Assembly: GCA_027493445.1 (NCBI GenBank)
Contig: JAOSKU010000001.1
Coordinates: 3,921,845-3,985,844, forward strand
Length of the DNA: 64,000 nucleotides
Reading direction: 5' to 3'
Source: Thermoleophilia bacterium
Lineage (GTDB): Bacteria; Actinomycetota; Thermoleophilia; RBG-16-64-13
How positions within the stretch are numbered: the stretch's first letter is position 1; every line of letters begins with the position of its first letter. The position numbers and the translations under genes were made by a program. Below, piece after piece: positions 39,146 through 47,827 of the stretch. The notes under the pieces are model-generated. The model was given only the letters and a program-made list of their open reading frames with translations. It ran no database searches and was not told the DNA's origin.

Positions 39146-40288
39146 ATGGCCGCAACAGCGAACAGGAAACGTCGCACCTGGGAGGGTCTGGTAGCCGCCG
39201 GCGCGGCGTTGGTGGTGGCGCTGGCGGCTCTCGCGGGGTGCGGCGGAGGGGGGGATGAGGCGCTTGCTCCCAGCACCACCTACGCGACTGAGTACGCGAC
39301 CACGACGGCCGCCGCCGCTGAGCCAGCGCGAGAAGGCGATGCGTCTCTGAGTGACAAGGCAGGCGGCCAGCCGGCGGGAGGGCCCGGCGCGGCCTCGACC
39401 GGCGGCGATCTGGCGGGCTTGAGCGTGGCGGAGTCCTCTCTTGATCGCAAGGTCATCTCGAACGCGTCGCTCACCATCGAGGTGGAGCGGGGCACATTCC
39501 AGGCCAAGTTCGACCAAGCCATGCTTCTGGCCGACACATACGGCGGCTACATCATCTCCTCGAATTCCACCGCGAGCGGCGACGAGACCCAGGCCCGCAG
39601 CGGGACCATCGCCGTGCGCGTGCCCGAGCAGGCCTTCGCCCAGGCTCTGGCCGCCGCCGGCAAGCTGGGCAACGTGAAATCCCGCCAGATCGAAACCCAG
39701 GATGTGACTGAGGAGTACGTTGACCTTCAAGCGCGGCTGGCCAACGCGCAGGCACAGGAGAAGGCTTTTCTCGCTCTAATGGATCGGGCCAAGACCGTCG
39801 ACGAGATCCTGCAGGTGCGGCAGGTGCTCTCCCAGACCCAGCAGGAGATCGAGCAGCTGAAGGGCCGGCTGGGCTTCCTCGACGAGCACACCAGCTACTC
39901 CACGCTGGTGCTCAGCCTGTACGAGACCGGGGTCGAGGTTGCCTCCACCAACGGCTGGGGCGTCATCCAAGCCCTCAAGGACGCGGTGCACGCTTTTGTC
40001 GACAGCTCGACCGGCATCCTGGTGGGTTTCGCGGGCGTCCTTCCCGGTCTCATCCTGCTAGGAGTCGTGCTCTGGTTCGGCTACCGCGTGCTGCGCCCGC
40101 TCATCCGGCGGTCTTCGGACCGGCCCCGCGCTGTGGCCGCACAACAACCGATCGGGCCGCAAAACTGGACTCCCCAGCAAGGCGTGCCTCCCTACGGCGG
40201 TGCGCCCGGCAGCCCCGCCGGCCCGGCGCCGCAGTGGCCTACCGGTCAGGAGACCGTCCCACCTCCGGAGGAGGAGCGCACCGTCTGA
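39146..40288 (+). CDS. DUF4349 lipoprotein
   Basis: 380 residues. Lipobox LAALAGC near residue 31, an Ala/Thr-rich linker, then the DUF4349 domain (VISNASLTIEVERGTFQAKF, YGGYIISSNSTASGDE, GTIAVRVPEQAFAQAL, EEYVDLQARLANAQAQEKAF) with a coiled coil (residues about 185-240). A membrane segment (GILVGFAGVLPGLILLGVVLWF) and a Pro/Gln-rich tail follow. Function unknown. Preceded by 200 bp with no recognisable gene; followed by a strong terminator. Confidence 0.85.
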   Translation: MAATANRKRRTWEGLVAAGAALVVALAALAGCGGGGDEALAPSTTYATEYATTTAAAAEPAREGDASLSDKAGGQPAGGPGAASTGGDLAGLSVAESSLDRKVISNASLTIEVERGTFQAKFDQAMLLADTYGGYIISSNSTASGDETQARSGTIAVRVPEQAFAQALAAAGKLGNVKSRQIETQDVTEEYVDLQARLANAQAQEKAFLALMDRAKTVDEILQVRQVLSQTQQEIEQLKGRLGFLDEHTSYSTLVLSLYETGVEVASTNGWGVIQALKDAVHAFVDSSTGILVGFAGVLPGLILLGVVLWFGYRVLRPLIRRSSDRPRAVAAQQPIGPQNWTPQQGVPPYGGAPGSPAGPAPQWPTGQETVPPPEEERTV

Positions 40289-40312
40289 CCGTCGTTTCAC
40301 CCGACGCATCGC

Positions 40313-40345
40313 GGGCGCCCCGGGCTACCGGCCGGGGCGCCCTTT
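40313..40345 (+). terminator. Rho-independent terminator after DUF4349 gene
   Basis: GGGCGCCCCGG (40313-40323), 8-nt loop, CCGGGGCGCCC (40332-40342), TTT: a perfect 11-bp stem. Confidence 0.85.
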
Positions 40346-40414
40346 CTGTCCGCACCAGCAGGTATAGTCTGTTCATCTGGCTTTTCGGCGGGTGCGTGAC
40401 TCGGAGCGGGGGAC

Positions 40415-40663
40415 GTGAGCGACAGGGTGATTCTTCTCTTCAAGACCACTCAGGCCACCCTGCAGGCGGAGGAGACTCTGCTCGAGAACGGTTTGTCTGT
40501 GGATGTCATCCCGCGGCCGGAAGACCTGCGGGGGCTGTGCGGCATCGCCCTCGAGGTCTCCGGCGACCAGCTCCAGCAGACCCGGGCGCTTCTCCAGGCC
40601 GGGGAGATCTCGTTCTACGTCTACGAGCCGGCCGGGTCGGTCACATGGAGACGCGAATCGTGA
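40415..40663 (+). CDS. DUF3343 protein (putative Se/S carrier-like)
   Basis: 82 residues: ILLFKTTQATLQAEETLLENG, SVDVIPRPEDLRGLCGIALEV and GEISFYVYEPAG. This is the DUF3343 family, described in databases as putative Se/S carrier-like and linked by comparative genomics to selenium-using bacteria. The single Cys in the RGLCGIAL loop is the conserved candidate carrier residue. Its occurrence in a window with three predicted selenoproteins is consistent with selenium use. GTG start; TATAGT at 40363-40368 may be its -10. Confidence 0.78.
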   Translation: MSDRVILLFKTTQATLQAEETLLENGLSVDVIPRPEDLRGLCGIALEVSGDQLQQTRALLQAGEISFYVYEPAGSVTWRRES

Positions 40664-40816
40664 GCCAGGCGGCTTCAATGGGCGCGGGCAAGGAGCACTT
40701 CTTTGCCGGCCTGTGGACCGGCAAGATCGGACGTCCTTCATGATGCGACCGACTCCTTGCGAGGCGATGGTTTCCGGGCCACAGGCGGCGGCCTGGCATC
40801 GGGCTGCGCGCCCGTG

Positions 40817-40941
40817 TATACTCCAGTGCCCGCGCTTTCGCGGAGGAGAGTCCCAGTGCGGACGGCTCCCTACCACCACATACTCACCCCTGCTCCGGCA
40901 GAGAGGCCGGAGCCGCCTAAGTCCGAAGGAGGTGAACTCAA
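40817..40941 (+). promoter_or_regulatory. rpsF promoter and structured leader
   Basis: TATACT (40817-40822) is a good -10; no clear -35. The leader contains CTCCGGC/GCCGGAG arms and CGGCTCC upstream. S6:S18-binding leaders occur before rpsF in many bacteria, but I cannot confirm that motif here. The rest of the 40664-40941 gap holds no gene. Confidence 0.4.
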
Positions 40942-41265
40942 CTGAACAGCTACGAGCTGATGGTCATTCTGCGTCCCGACGCTGACGAAGAGACCCGCGC
41001 TTCCATCCTGAACCGCGCCAAGGAGATCGTGATCAACGATCAAGGCGACTGGGGCAAGGTCGACGAGTGGGGCAAGCGTCGTTTCGCGTACGAGATCGAC
41101 CACATGAACGAGGGCTATTACTTCGTTTTGTACTTCCAGGCCGAGCCCAAGACGCTCGACGAGGTGACCCGGGTCTTCAAGATCGCCGACGCCGTAGTCC
41201 GAGCCATGCCCGTCCGTCACGGCGAGCCGGTGGCCGCTGCGGCGATAACCACGAGCGAGGAGTGA
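40942..41265 (+). CDS. rpsF: 30S ribosomal protein S6, CTG start
   Basis: 107 residues, standard S6: NSYELMVILRPDADEETRAS, WGKRRFAYEIDHMNEGYYFV and VFKIADAVVRAMPVRHG. The in-frame upstream stop (TGA 40933-40935) leaves no ATG, GTG or TTG before the conserved N-terminus; CTG at 40942 lies nine bases after a strong AAGGAGG (40926-40932), so it is the likely start codon. ssb follows at four bases. Confidence 0.93.
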   Translation: MNSYELMVILRPDADEETRASILNRAKEIVINDQGDWGKVDEWGKRRFAYEIDHMNEGYYFVLYFQAEPKTLDEVTRVFKIADAVVRAMPVRHGEPVAAAAITTSEE

Positions 41266-41269
41266 ACTG

Positions 41270-41722
41270 ATGGGCAGGGACATCGCCCGCGTGACCCTTG
41301 TCGGTCGCCTTTCGCGCGACCCGGAGCTGCGTCAGACCCCGAACGGCACGTCGGTGTGCACGCTGGGAGTCGCCGCGGGCCATCGTTATAAGGACGGCTC
41401 GGGACAGTGGGTGGACAAGACCAGCTTCTTCGACGTCATCGTCTGGGGAGCCCAAGGCGAGAACAGCGCCAGGTACCTGAGCAAAGGCCGGCAGGTGGCC
41501 ATCGACGGGCGCCTCGACCAGCGTAGCTGGGAAGCCCAGGACGGTAGCAAGCGCAGCAAAGTGGAAGTCGTCGCCGATACGGTAGTGTTTCTCGGCAGCC
41601 CCGGCGATGGTGGGTCCGGCGGCGGGAGCCGCGGCGGGTTTACGCCGGCGCGCGACGCGCAACCGGCCGATGATGATTTCAAAGACATCGACTTCGGCGG
41701 TGAGGACGATATTCCGTTCTAG
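41270..41722 (+). CDS. ssb: Single-stranded DNA-binding protein
   Basis: 150 residues. OB fold with [42 protein letters not shown] and [12 protein letters not shown], then a short Gly/Asp-rich tail ending DDIPF, the acidic tip that recruits repair proteins. Encoded in the conserved rpsF-ssb-rpsR order. Confidence 0.97.
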   Translation: MGRDIARVTLVGRLSRDPELRQTPNGTSVCTLGVAAGHRYKDGSGQWVDKTSFFDVIVWGAQGENSARYLSKGRQVAIDGRLDQRSWEAQDGSKRSKVEVVADTVVFLGSPGDGGSGGGSRGGFTPARDAQPADDDFKDIDFGGEDDIPF

Positions 41723-41736
41723 CCGCAGAGGGGAGG

Positions 41737-41997
41737 ATGACCAAGGTGGCATTCGCCAAGAGAAGGCGCGCGCGGCCGGTAGGAGGCTCGCGCAGGCGCA
41801 AGTACTGCTACTTCTGCAAAGAGAAGATCGACACGGTCGATTACAAGGACTACAACATGCTGCGCCGTTTCATGTCGGAGCGGGCAAAGATCCGTTCGCG
41901 GCGCACGACCGGAGCATGTCGGCGACACCAGCGGCAGATATCGGTCGCCATCAAGCGGGCTCGTGAGATGGCCCTCTTGCCGTACACCAACAGGTAG
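41737..41997 (+). CDS. rpsR: 30S ribosomal protein S18, zinc-ligand form
   Basis: 86 residues: [39 protein letters not shown] and [20 protein letters not shown]. The CYFC pair plus GAC and RRHQ make a plausible zinc site (the C+ form of S18). Follows ssb by 14 bases. Confidence 0.97.
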   Translation: MTKVAFAKRRRARPVGGSRRRKYCYFCKEKIDTVDYKDYNMLRRFMSERAKIRSRRTTGACRRHQRQISVAIKRAREMALLPYTNR

Positions 41998-42026
41998 GCA
42001 GGTGTGACGTCCCCTCACGTGGGGGG

Positions 42027-43050
42027 TTGACTGTGGAAGGGTTCTCCACACACGCGGTGAGCGAGGGCGGCAAGGCGGTGGCGCTGGCAGTCGTCCTCTC
42101 CATGGTGGCGGTCTACGTTCCGTTGTTTGCTTTCGTCCTGATCCCTGTCCTGCCCTTGCCCCTGGGGTATCTGACCCTGAGGCGGGGGTTCCGGGTCGGA
42201 CTGGCGGCCGCCGTGGCGACGAGCGCGCTCGGGCTGCTGCTGGCCGGGATCGCGCAGGGGATGCCGGCCGTCCTCTTCGCCGGTCTGCTGGGTGTGGCCC
42301 TCGGGGTCGTGCTGAGGCGGCGGTGGGGGGTTCTCTCCCACGCTGCTCACACTGGCTCTGGCGGACGGTCTCGTGGTCTGCGCATGGATGGCTGCGCTCT
42401 GGTTCATCTCCGGTCTTGATCCGGCTCAGCTTTCGAAGCTGGTCGACGACTCGCTGACCGCGACAGCCGACCTCTATCGCAGTGTGGGCATGGCCTCGGC
42501 CACGGTGGACGATATGGTGGCCCAGGTGCGTGAGTGGATCCACATCGTGCCCTACGTGCTGCCGGCGATCGTTGGCGTCAGCGGGTTGCTGCTGGCGTCT
42601 GTGACGGTGGCTCTGGCCGCCGCCTTCTATTCTCGGGCCGGGGAGGCCCTACCGGGCCGGCTGCGGTTCAGCGAGTTCCGGCTGCACTGGTCCATGGCCT
42701 ACGGGTTCATGGGCGGTCTGGCGCTCGTGCTGGTCGCGCCGGCTTTCGGTGAGAGGGTCGAGCAGGTCCGTCTGGTTGGACTGAATCTGCTCATGTTCTT
42801 CGAGACCCTGTTCTTCGTGCAAGGACTCGCCGTGGCGCACTGGTTCGTCGTGAGTCGGCGCATGGCCGCCGGCCGGCGTATCGTAGTGTACGCGGCCGCC
42901 CTGCTCGGGCAGCTCCTGCTCCAGCTCACCAGCTGGGCCGGGCTCCTCGACACGTGGTTCGACTACAGGAAACGGTTCGCTCCCCGGGGTCCGGGGAGGA
43001 AGAGGGTCGTTCCGGCCGATCGGGGCGCGGGCGACCAGGAGGAGAGATAG
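42027..43050 (+). CDS. DUF2232 membrane protein, frameshifted
   Basis: About 340 residues with six to eight membrane segments, in the usual DUF2232 place between rpsR and rplI. The first part ends LRRRW; one G too many in the run 42325-42330 shifts the frame, after which FSPTLLTLALADGLVVCAW, a soluble loop (DPAQLSKLVDDSLTATADL) and FRLHWSMAYGFMGGLALVL follow. TTG 42027 or GTG 42033 may be the start. The family is thought to be membrane-organising; function unknown. The indel is probably a sequence error. Confidence 0.75.
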
Positions 43051-43512
43051 ATGGAAGTGATCCTGCTGAAGGATGTCGAGAAGGTGGGCAAGAAGGGTGA
43101 GATCGCCAGCGTCGCCGACGGACATGCCCGCAACTTCTTGCTCCCGCGCAAGCTGGCCGAGACGGCAACGCCCGGACGGGTGGCCGCGGTGACCAGGACC
43201 ATGGAGGAGAAAGCCGCTCGGGAGCGGCGCGAGGCGGAGCGCGCCGAAGAGGTGCGCGATCTGCTGGGCAAGACTGTTTTGACCATCCCCGCCCCGGTGG
43301 GTACGGGGGAGCGCTTGTTCGGCTCGATCACCAACCAGGACGTGGCCGACGCGCTTTACGCCGCCCGCAAGATCCGGGTGGACAAGCGCAAAGTGCTGCT
43401 TGAGGACCCCATCAAGACCGTTGGCACCTACATGATCCCGGTCGATGTGCACCAGACCGTCGAGCCCGCGGAGCTCAAGGTGATCGTGGTGCCGCGGGGC
43501 AGCGCGGAGTAG
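43051..43512 (+). CDS. rplI: 50S ribosomal protein L9
   Basis: 153 residues. MEVILLKDVEKVGKKGEIAS and GHARNFLLPRKLAETAT form the N-domain; a long helix follows, then the C-domain VGTGERLFGSITNQDVADAL. Starts directly at the end of the DUF2232 gene, with GGAGGAG in its 3' end. Confidence 0.97.
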   Translation: MEVILLKDVEKVGKKGEIASVADGHARNFLLPRKLAETATPGRVAAVTRTMEEKAARERREAERAEEVRDLLGKTVLTIPAPVGTGERLFGSITNQDVADALYAARKIRVDKRKVLLEDPIKTVGTYMIPVDVHQTVEPAELKVIVVPRGSAE

Positions 43513-43539
43513 CCCCGCCGCGGCGAGCGGGGAGGACTC

Positions 43540-45355
43540 TTGGCGCGCGCACGTCAACCAGAGGCGACTCGGCGGGAAGACTACCTTCCGCCGCAGAACC
43601 TCGACGCTGAGATCTCGGTGCTGGGAGCCCTTATGGTAGCCCCCCAACCTGATTGCCGGGGTCACCGAGGTGCTGCAGTCTCAGCATTTCTACCGCCCGG
43701 CGCATCAGGTCATATACGAGGCCATCTCCGAGCTCTACGGTCGGGGCCAGCCCGTCGACCCCATCACGGTGGCCGCGGAGCTCGGCAATCGCGGTCGTCT
43801 CGAAGACGTCGGCGGGCGAGTGTACCTGCACAGTCTGGTTTCGGCGGTCCCGGCCGCCACCAACGCCCGGTACTACGCGGAGATCGTTCGCGAAAACTAC
43901 CTGCTGCGTTCGCTCATCGAGGTAGGCTCGACCATCGCCGACATGGGCTACCGGCGGGAGAGCTCGCCTCTCGAGCTCATCGATCGGGCGGAGCAGATGG
44001 TCTTCGACATCTCCCAGGTCCGGTCCTCCGGGGAGTTCTCGCCCATCGGCGAGGTCATCAGCGACAGCTTCGCCGAGCTTGAGCGAATCATGTCCGAGGG
44101 ACGCCGCACCGGTGGGGTGGAGACTGGATTCCGCAGGGTCGACGACATCATCACCGGCTTCCAGCTGGCGAACCTCATTATCCTGGCGGCGCGTCCCTCC
44201 ATGGGTAAGACGGCCTTCGCCCTCAACGTGGCCCGCAACGTGGCTGTGGGCCAGGGGAAAGGGGTGGCCCTCTTTAGCCTGGAGATGTCGAAGATGGAGC
44301 TCGTGCAGCGCATGATGTGCTCCGAGGCTCGGGTCGACAGCCATCGGCTACGTCACGGACAGCTGCAGGCCGCCGAGTGGAGCAAGCTCACCACCGCCTG
44401 CACGCCTCTCTTCACCGCGCCTCTGTGGATTGACGACAGCGCCTCCGTCAACCTCATGGAGATCCGGGCCAAGTCACGCCGGCTCAAGGCCCGCGAGAAG
44501 AACTTGGGCCTGATCATCGTCGACTATCTGCAGCTCATGGTGGGGGATTCCAGCGCCGAAAACCGGCAGCAAGAGATCTCCCGCATCTCCCGTGGCCTGA
44601 AGATCCTGGCCCGTGATCTCGATGTGCCCGTGCTGGCCCTTTCCCAGCTGTCGCGTCAAGTGGAGCAACGCTCCGGTAACCGGCCCATGCTCTCAGACCT
44701 GAGGGAGTGTGTCACTGCCGATACGTTGGTCTGCCTGGCCGATGGGAGTCGCTCTCCCATTGCGGAACTGGTTGGGATGGAGCCCGAAGTGCTCGCCATG
44801 TCACAGGATGGATACGTGGCAACGGCGCGCTCGGATCGGGTATGGCGCGTGGGGCCGCGTCCGGTCTTTGAAGTTCGCCTCGCGAGCGGCCGGGCTCTGA
44901 GAGGCACCGCGCGTCACAGGCTGCTGGGGGTCGAGGGGTATGTTCGGATCGAGGATCTGGAGAAGGGCGCCGAGCTTCAAGCATGGGCGCCGAGCGAACT
45001 TTTCTGGGACCGTGTGGTGGACGTCCAGCCGTGCGGGGTCGACGTCGTGTACGACCTGACCGTACCCGGTCCGGCGAACTGGCTGGCCGACGGGATCGTG
45101 AGTCATAACTCGGGAGCCATCGAGCAAGACGCCGACGTGGTGCTCTTCATCTATCGCGACGAGGTCTACAACAAGGAGAGCCCCGACAAGGGTACGGCGG
45201 AGATCATCGTGGGCAAACAGCGAAACGGTCCCATCGGCGAGTGCCGGCTGGCCTTCATCCAGAGTTACACGCGTTTCGCCGACCTGCCCGGCGATGTGCG
45301 GCATGGCGAGGGCCGCGGCGATGACGCCTCCAGCGCGGGGTGGGGGCGCGGGTAG
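43540..45355 (+). CDS. dnaB: Replicative DNA helicase DnaB with mini-intein, frameshifted
   Basis: Starts at TTG 43540 behind GGAGGA. The N-terminal domain reads YLPPQNLDAEISVLGALMVAP; one C too many in the run 43640-43645 breaks the frame, which resumes as NLIAGVTEVLQSQHFYRPAHQ. The RecA-like domain has LIILAARPSMGKTAFALNVA, LFSLEMSKMELVQRMM, LGLIIVDYLQLM and ALSQLSRQVEQRSGNRPMLS. After SDLRE an intein (44708-45109) is inserted; the C-extein continues SGAIEQDADVVLFIYRDE and ends about 50 residues later. Unwinds DNA at the fork. The indel is likely a homopolymer error because the gene should be essential. Confidence 0.93.
44708..45109 (+). other. DnaB mini-intein (134 residues)
   Basis: Begins with Cys (CVTADTLVCLADGS, block A), has block B GTARHRLLGVEGYVRI with the Thr-x-x-His, block F VVYDLTVPGPANWLADGIV and ends SHN before Ser as the first C-extein residue. 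All splicing residues are present and there is no homing endonuclease domain. The insertion point is between LRE and SGAIEQD, two residues before the site used by the Synechocystis DnaB intein (between ESG and SIEQD). Confidence 0.9.
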
Positions 45356-46895
45356 GGTGGTCCCCGGGCGGCGATTGCACGCGCGCGTCCTCGGGCCTTA
45401 CGCCTACCGGCCGGTCGCGCTCCTGCAGGCGCTGGGCGTCTTTCCGCCAGCGGGGGGCCTGCCGGGAGCCGGGGCTGTCCCGGAGGATCCTGGTGGTCAA
45501 GTGGTGCTCCTGGATAGTGCCGGGGGCAGTCCGCGACTTGCCCGGCGCTCGCTCCTCGCCTGGAGACCCGAGGCGCACCTCTGGGCCAAGGACAGCCGGA
45601 TCGTGGTCTCTGCATCGGAGCCCGCTCCTGCGGGTGGCTCGAGCGAGAGCAGACGGTGGGTGAGGGCCGAGTCCAGCGGCGACCCTTTCGTGGCACTCCG
45701 GGCCGGGCTGGGCGAGCGCCCTCCCTCGATCGCCTGGTGGGGACCGCCGGGTGACGATCTGGAGTGGGTCGGGGCCTACGGCCTCGTGAGCTACGACGCT
45801 GGCCGGGCCATCGAGGTCCTACCCGACAGCACGCGAGACGACCTGCGTATCCCCGATATGGACGTCATCTATCCTACGCGCTGGCTCTGCTTCGACCACG
45901 AACGCGACCGAGTCACCGCCGTGGCCGACTCTGCGGTGGCCCTGGAGGAGATGGAGTGGCTGGTCTCGCGCGCCGCCCAGGCCCCCTTGGTGCAGCTCGA
46001 CCTCGACGTGGCCGGCCACAGCCGCGAGGAGAGCCTGCACACCGCCTCGAACATGACCGAGGCCGAATACGAGGGCATGGTGGCTCGGGGCCGCGAGTAT
46101 GTCTGGGCCGGGGACATCTTCCAAACGAACCTCTCCCAGCGCCTGGAGCTGCCTTATGAGGGCGACTCCGCGCTTCTCTACCGGGTGCTGCGGGGTCTCA
46201 ACCCGTCGCCTTTCGCCGGGTACCTTCGCCTCTCAGGCTACGAGCTCTTCTCCAGCTCCCCCGAGCGCCTGGTGAAGCTGCGCGGGCGGGTAGCCGAAGC
46301 GCGGCCCATCGCCGGCACCCGTCGCCGGGGGAAGGACTTCGCTGAGGATGGACTCCTGGCCGACGACCTGAACCTCGATCCCAAGGAACGCGCCGAGCAC
46401 ATCATGCTGGTCGACCTGGAGCGCAACGACCTGGGCCGGGTCTGCGACTATGGATCGGTGCACGTGGACGAGCTCATGGTGAACGAGCGCTACTCGCACG
46501 TGATCCACATCGTCAGCAACGTCACCGGGATTCTGCGGCAGGACAAGGATGCCACCGACCTGCTGCGGGCCATGTTCCCGGGGGGGACCATCACCGGCTG
46601 TCCCAAAGTCCGCTGCATGGAGATCATCGACGAGCTCGAGACGGTGCGCCGCGGCCCCTATACAGGCTCCTTCGGTTTCTTCGGGTACGGCGGCGACATG
46701 GATGTGAACATCGTTATCCGTACGTTAGTGCGCGTGGGTGGCCGGCTGTATGCCCAGGCCGGGGCGGGGATCGTGGCCGACTCGGTGCCCGCGATGGAGT
46801 ACCTGGAGACGCTGAGCAAGGCGGAGGCCATGGTCCGAGCCGCCCGCACGGCCGCGTCGCTGGCCAGGGAGGCCGGCCGGCCAACCGCCTCATGA
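45294..46895 (+). CDS. pabB: Chorismate-binding enzyme, PabB/TrpE family
   Basis: About 510-533 residues. Core motifs: NMTEAEYEGMVARGREYVWAG, DIFQTNLSQRLELP, EARPIAGTRRRGKDFAEDG, HIMLVDLERNDLGRVC, FPGGTITGCPKVRCMEIIDE and GDMDVNIVIRTL. It makes aminodeoxychorismate (folate) or anthranilate (tryptophan). PIAGT is the TrpE-like form of the motif that reads PIKGT in classical PabB, but the adjoining PabC-like gene favours the folate route. Start uncertain: ATG 45294 or 45321 overlap dnaB, GTG 45357 lies two bases after its stop and is near the first conserved residues. Confidence 0.85.
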   Translation: MCGMARAAAMTPPARGGGAGRVVPGRRLHARVLGPYAYRPVALLQALGVFPPAGGLPGAGAVPEDPGGQVVLLDSAGGSPRLARRSLLAWRPEAHLWAKDSRIVVSASEPAPAGGSSESRRWVRAESSGDPFVALRAGLGERPPSIAWWGPPGDDLEWVGAYGLVSYDAGRAIEVLPDSTRDDLRIPDMDVIYPTRWLCFDHERDRVTAVADSAVALEEMEWLVSRAAQAPLVQLDLDVAGHSREESLHTASNMTEAEYEGMVARGREYVWAGDIFQTNLSQRLELPYEGDSALLYRVLRGLNPSPFAGYLRLSGYELFSSSPERLVKLRGRVAEARPIAGTRRRGKDFAEDGLLADDLNLDPKERAEHIMLVDLERNDLGRVCDYGSVHVDELMVNERYSHVIHIVSNVTGILRQDKDATDLLRAMFPGGTITGCPKVRCMEIIDELETVRRGPYTGSFGFFGYGGDMDVNIVIRTLVRVGGRLYAQAGAGIVADSVPAMEYLETLSKAEAMVRAARTAASLAREAGRPTAS

Positions 46896-47826
46896 CCGGC
46901 GAAGCTCTACCCGACGTCGTCCTGTACGACGGGAATCTCGTGCCGCCCGAGGCGGCCCTGGTCTCGGCCTTCGACCGGGGCCTGCTCTACGGCGAGAGCC
47001 TCTTCGAGACCCTGAAAGTGGTGGAGGGGGCCCCCTGTCTCTGGCCGGCCCACCTGAAACGGTTGGCGGCCGGTTGTGTGGAGCTGGGCCTGCCTCTGGA
47101 CTTGCTCTCGCTGGAGGCGGGCGTGCATGCGCTCCTGGAAGCCCGGCCGTTGGCGTACGGGGCGCTGCGCATCCAGGTGACCGGCGGTACGCAGCCTGGC
47201 GGCGGCCGGGGGATGACGGCGCCGGCCGAGGGCCGGCGGCCCCGGGTCATCGCCACTGTGACCCCGTTGGCGGCGCCGGCCGCCGCCTTCTACGCGGCCG
47301 GGGTCGCGGTGGTGACCGCGGGCGACCTCTGCCGACCCCTCCCCTGGCTCAAGTCGGGCAGCTACCTGGCGAGCATAGCGGCCAAGGCGCGGGCCGAGCA
47401 GGCAAACGCCTTCGAGTGCCTGCTCCTTGGCGGACACCCTCCGGTGGTGCTCGAGGGTTCGTTTAGCAGCGTGCTGGCCTGGGATGGGCACGGGCTCGTC
47501 GTCCCCCGGCCGCGGGGCGGCTGTCCGGGGTCACCCTACAAACGGTGGTCGCGGAAGCGTCCGCCGTGGGGGTCGTCGTGAACGAACGGCCGCTCCCGCT
47601 GGAGACGCTGGCGCGCCCGCGGTCATCGACTGCGGAGGAGGGCGGTGGTGCGGACGTGGTCCTGCTCCTGGCGGGCTCCCTGCTTGGTGTCTGCGAGTGC
47701 GCCACCCTCGATGGGGTCACTCTGCCACGAGACCCCGAGGCCGTGGCTTGGTTGCGCGAGGGCCTCTGGCGCCGGGAGTGGGCGTCGAGACTGAAGTGGC
47801 TGGCTAGCGCTCAGGCGAAGGAGTGA
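46892..47826 (+). CDS. pabC: Class IV aminotransferase, PabC-like, frameshifted
   Basis: PLP enzyme: FDRGLLYGESLFETLKVVEG, ALRIQVTGGTQPGGGRGM, WLKSGSYLASIAAKARAEQ (with the PLP-contact region) and ECLLLGGHPPVVLEGSFSSV. One G is missing in the run 47514-47517; the frame then continues RLSGVTLQTVVAEASAVGVV and VLLLAGSLLGVCECATLDGV to the stop at 47826. The catalytic Lys is most likely in WLKSGSY. Overlaps the PabB stop by four bases, consistent with 4-amino-4-deoxychorismate lyase. Confidence 0.82.
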
Positions 47827-47827
47827 C

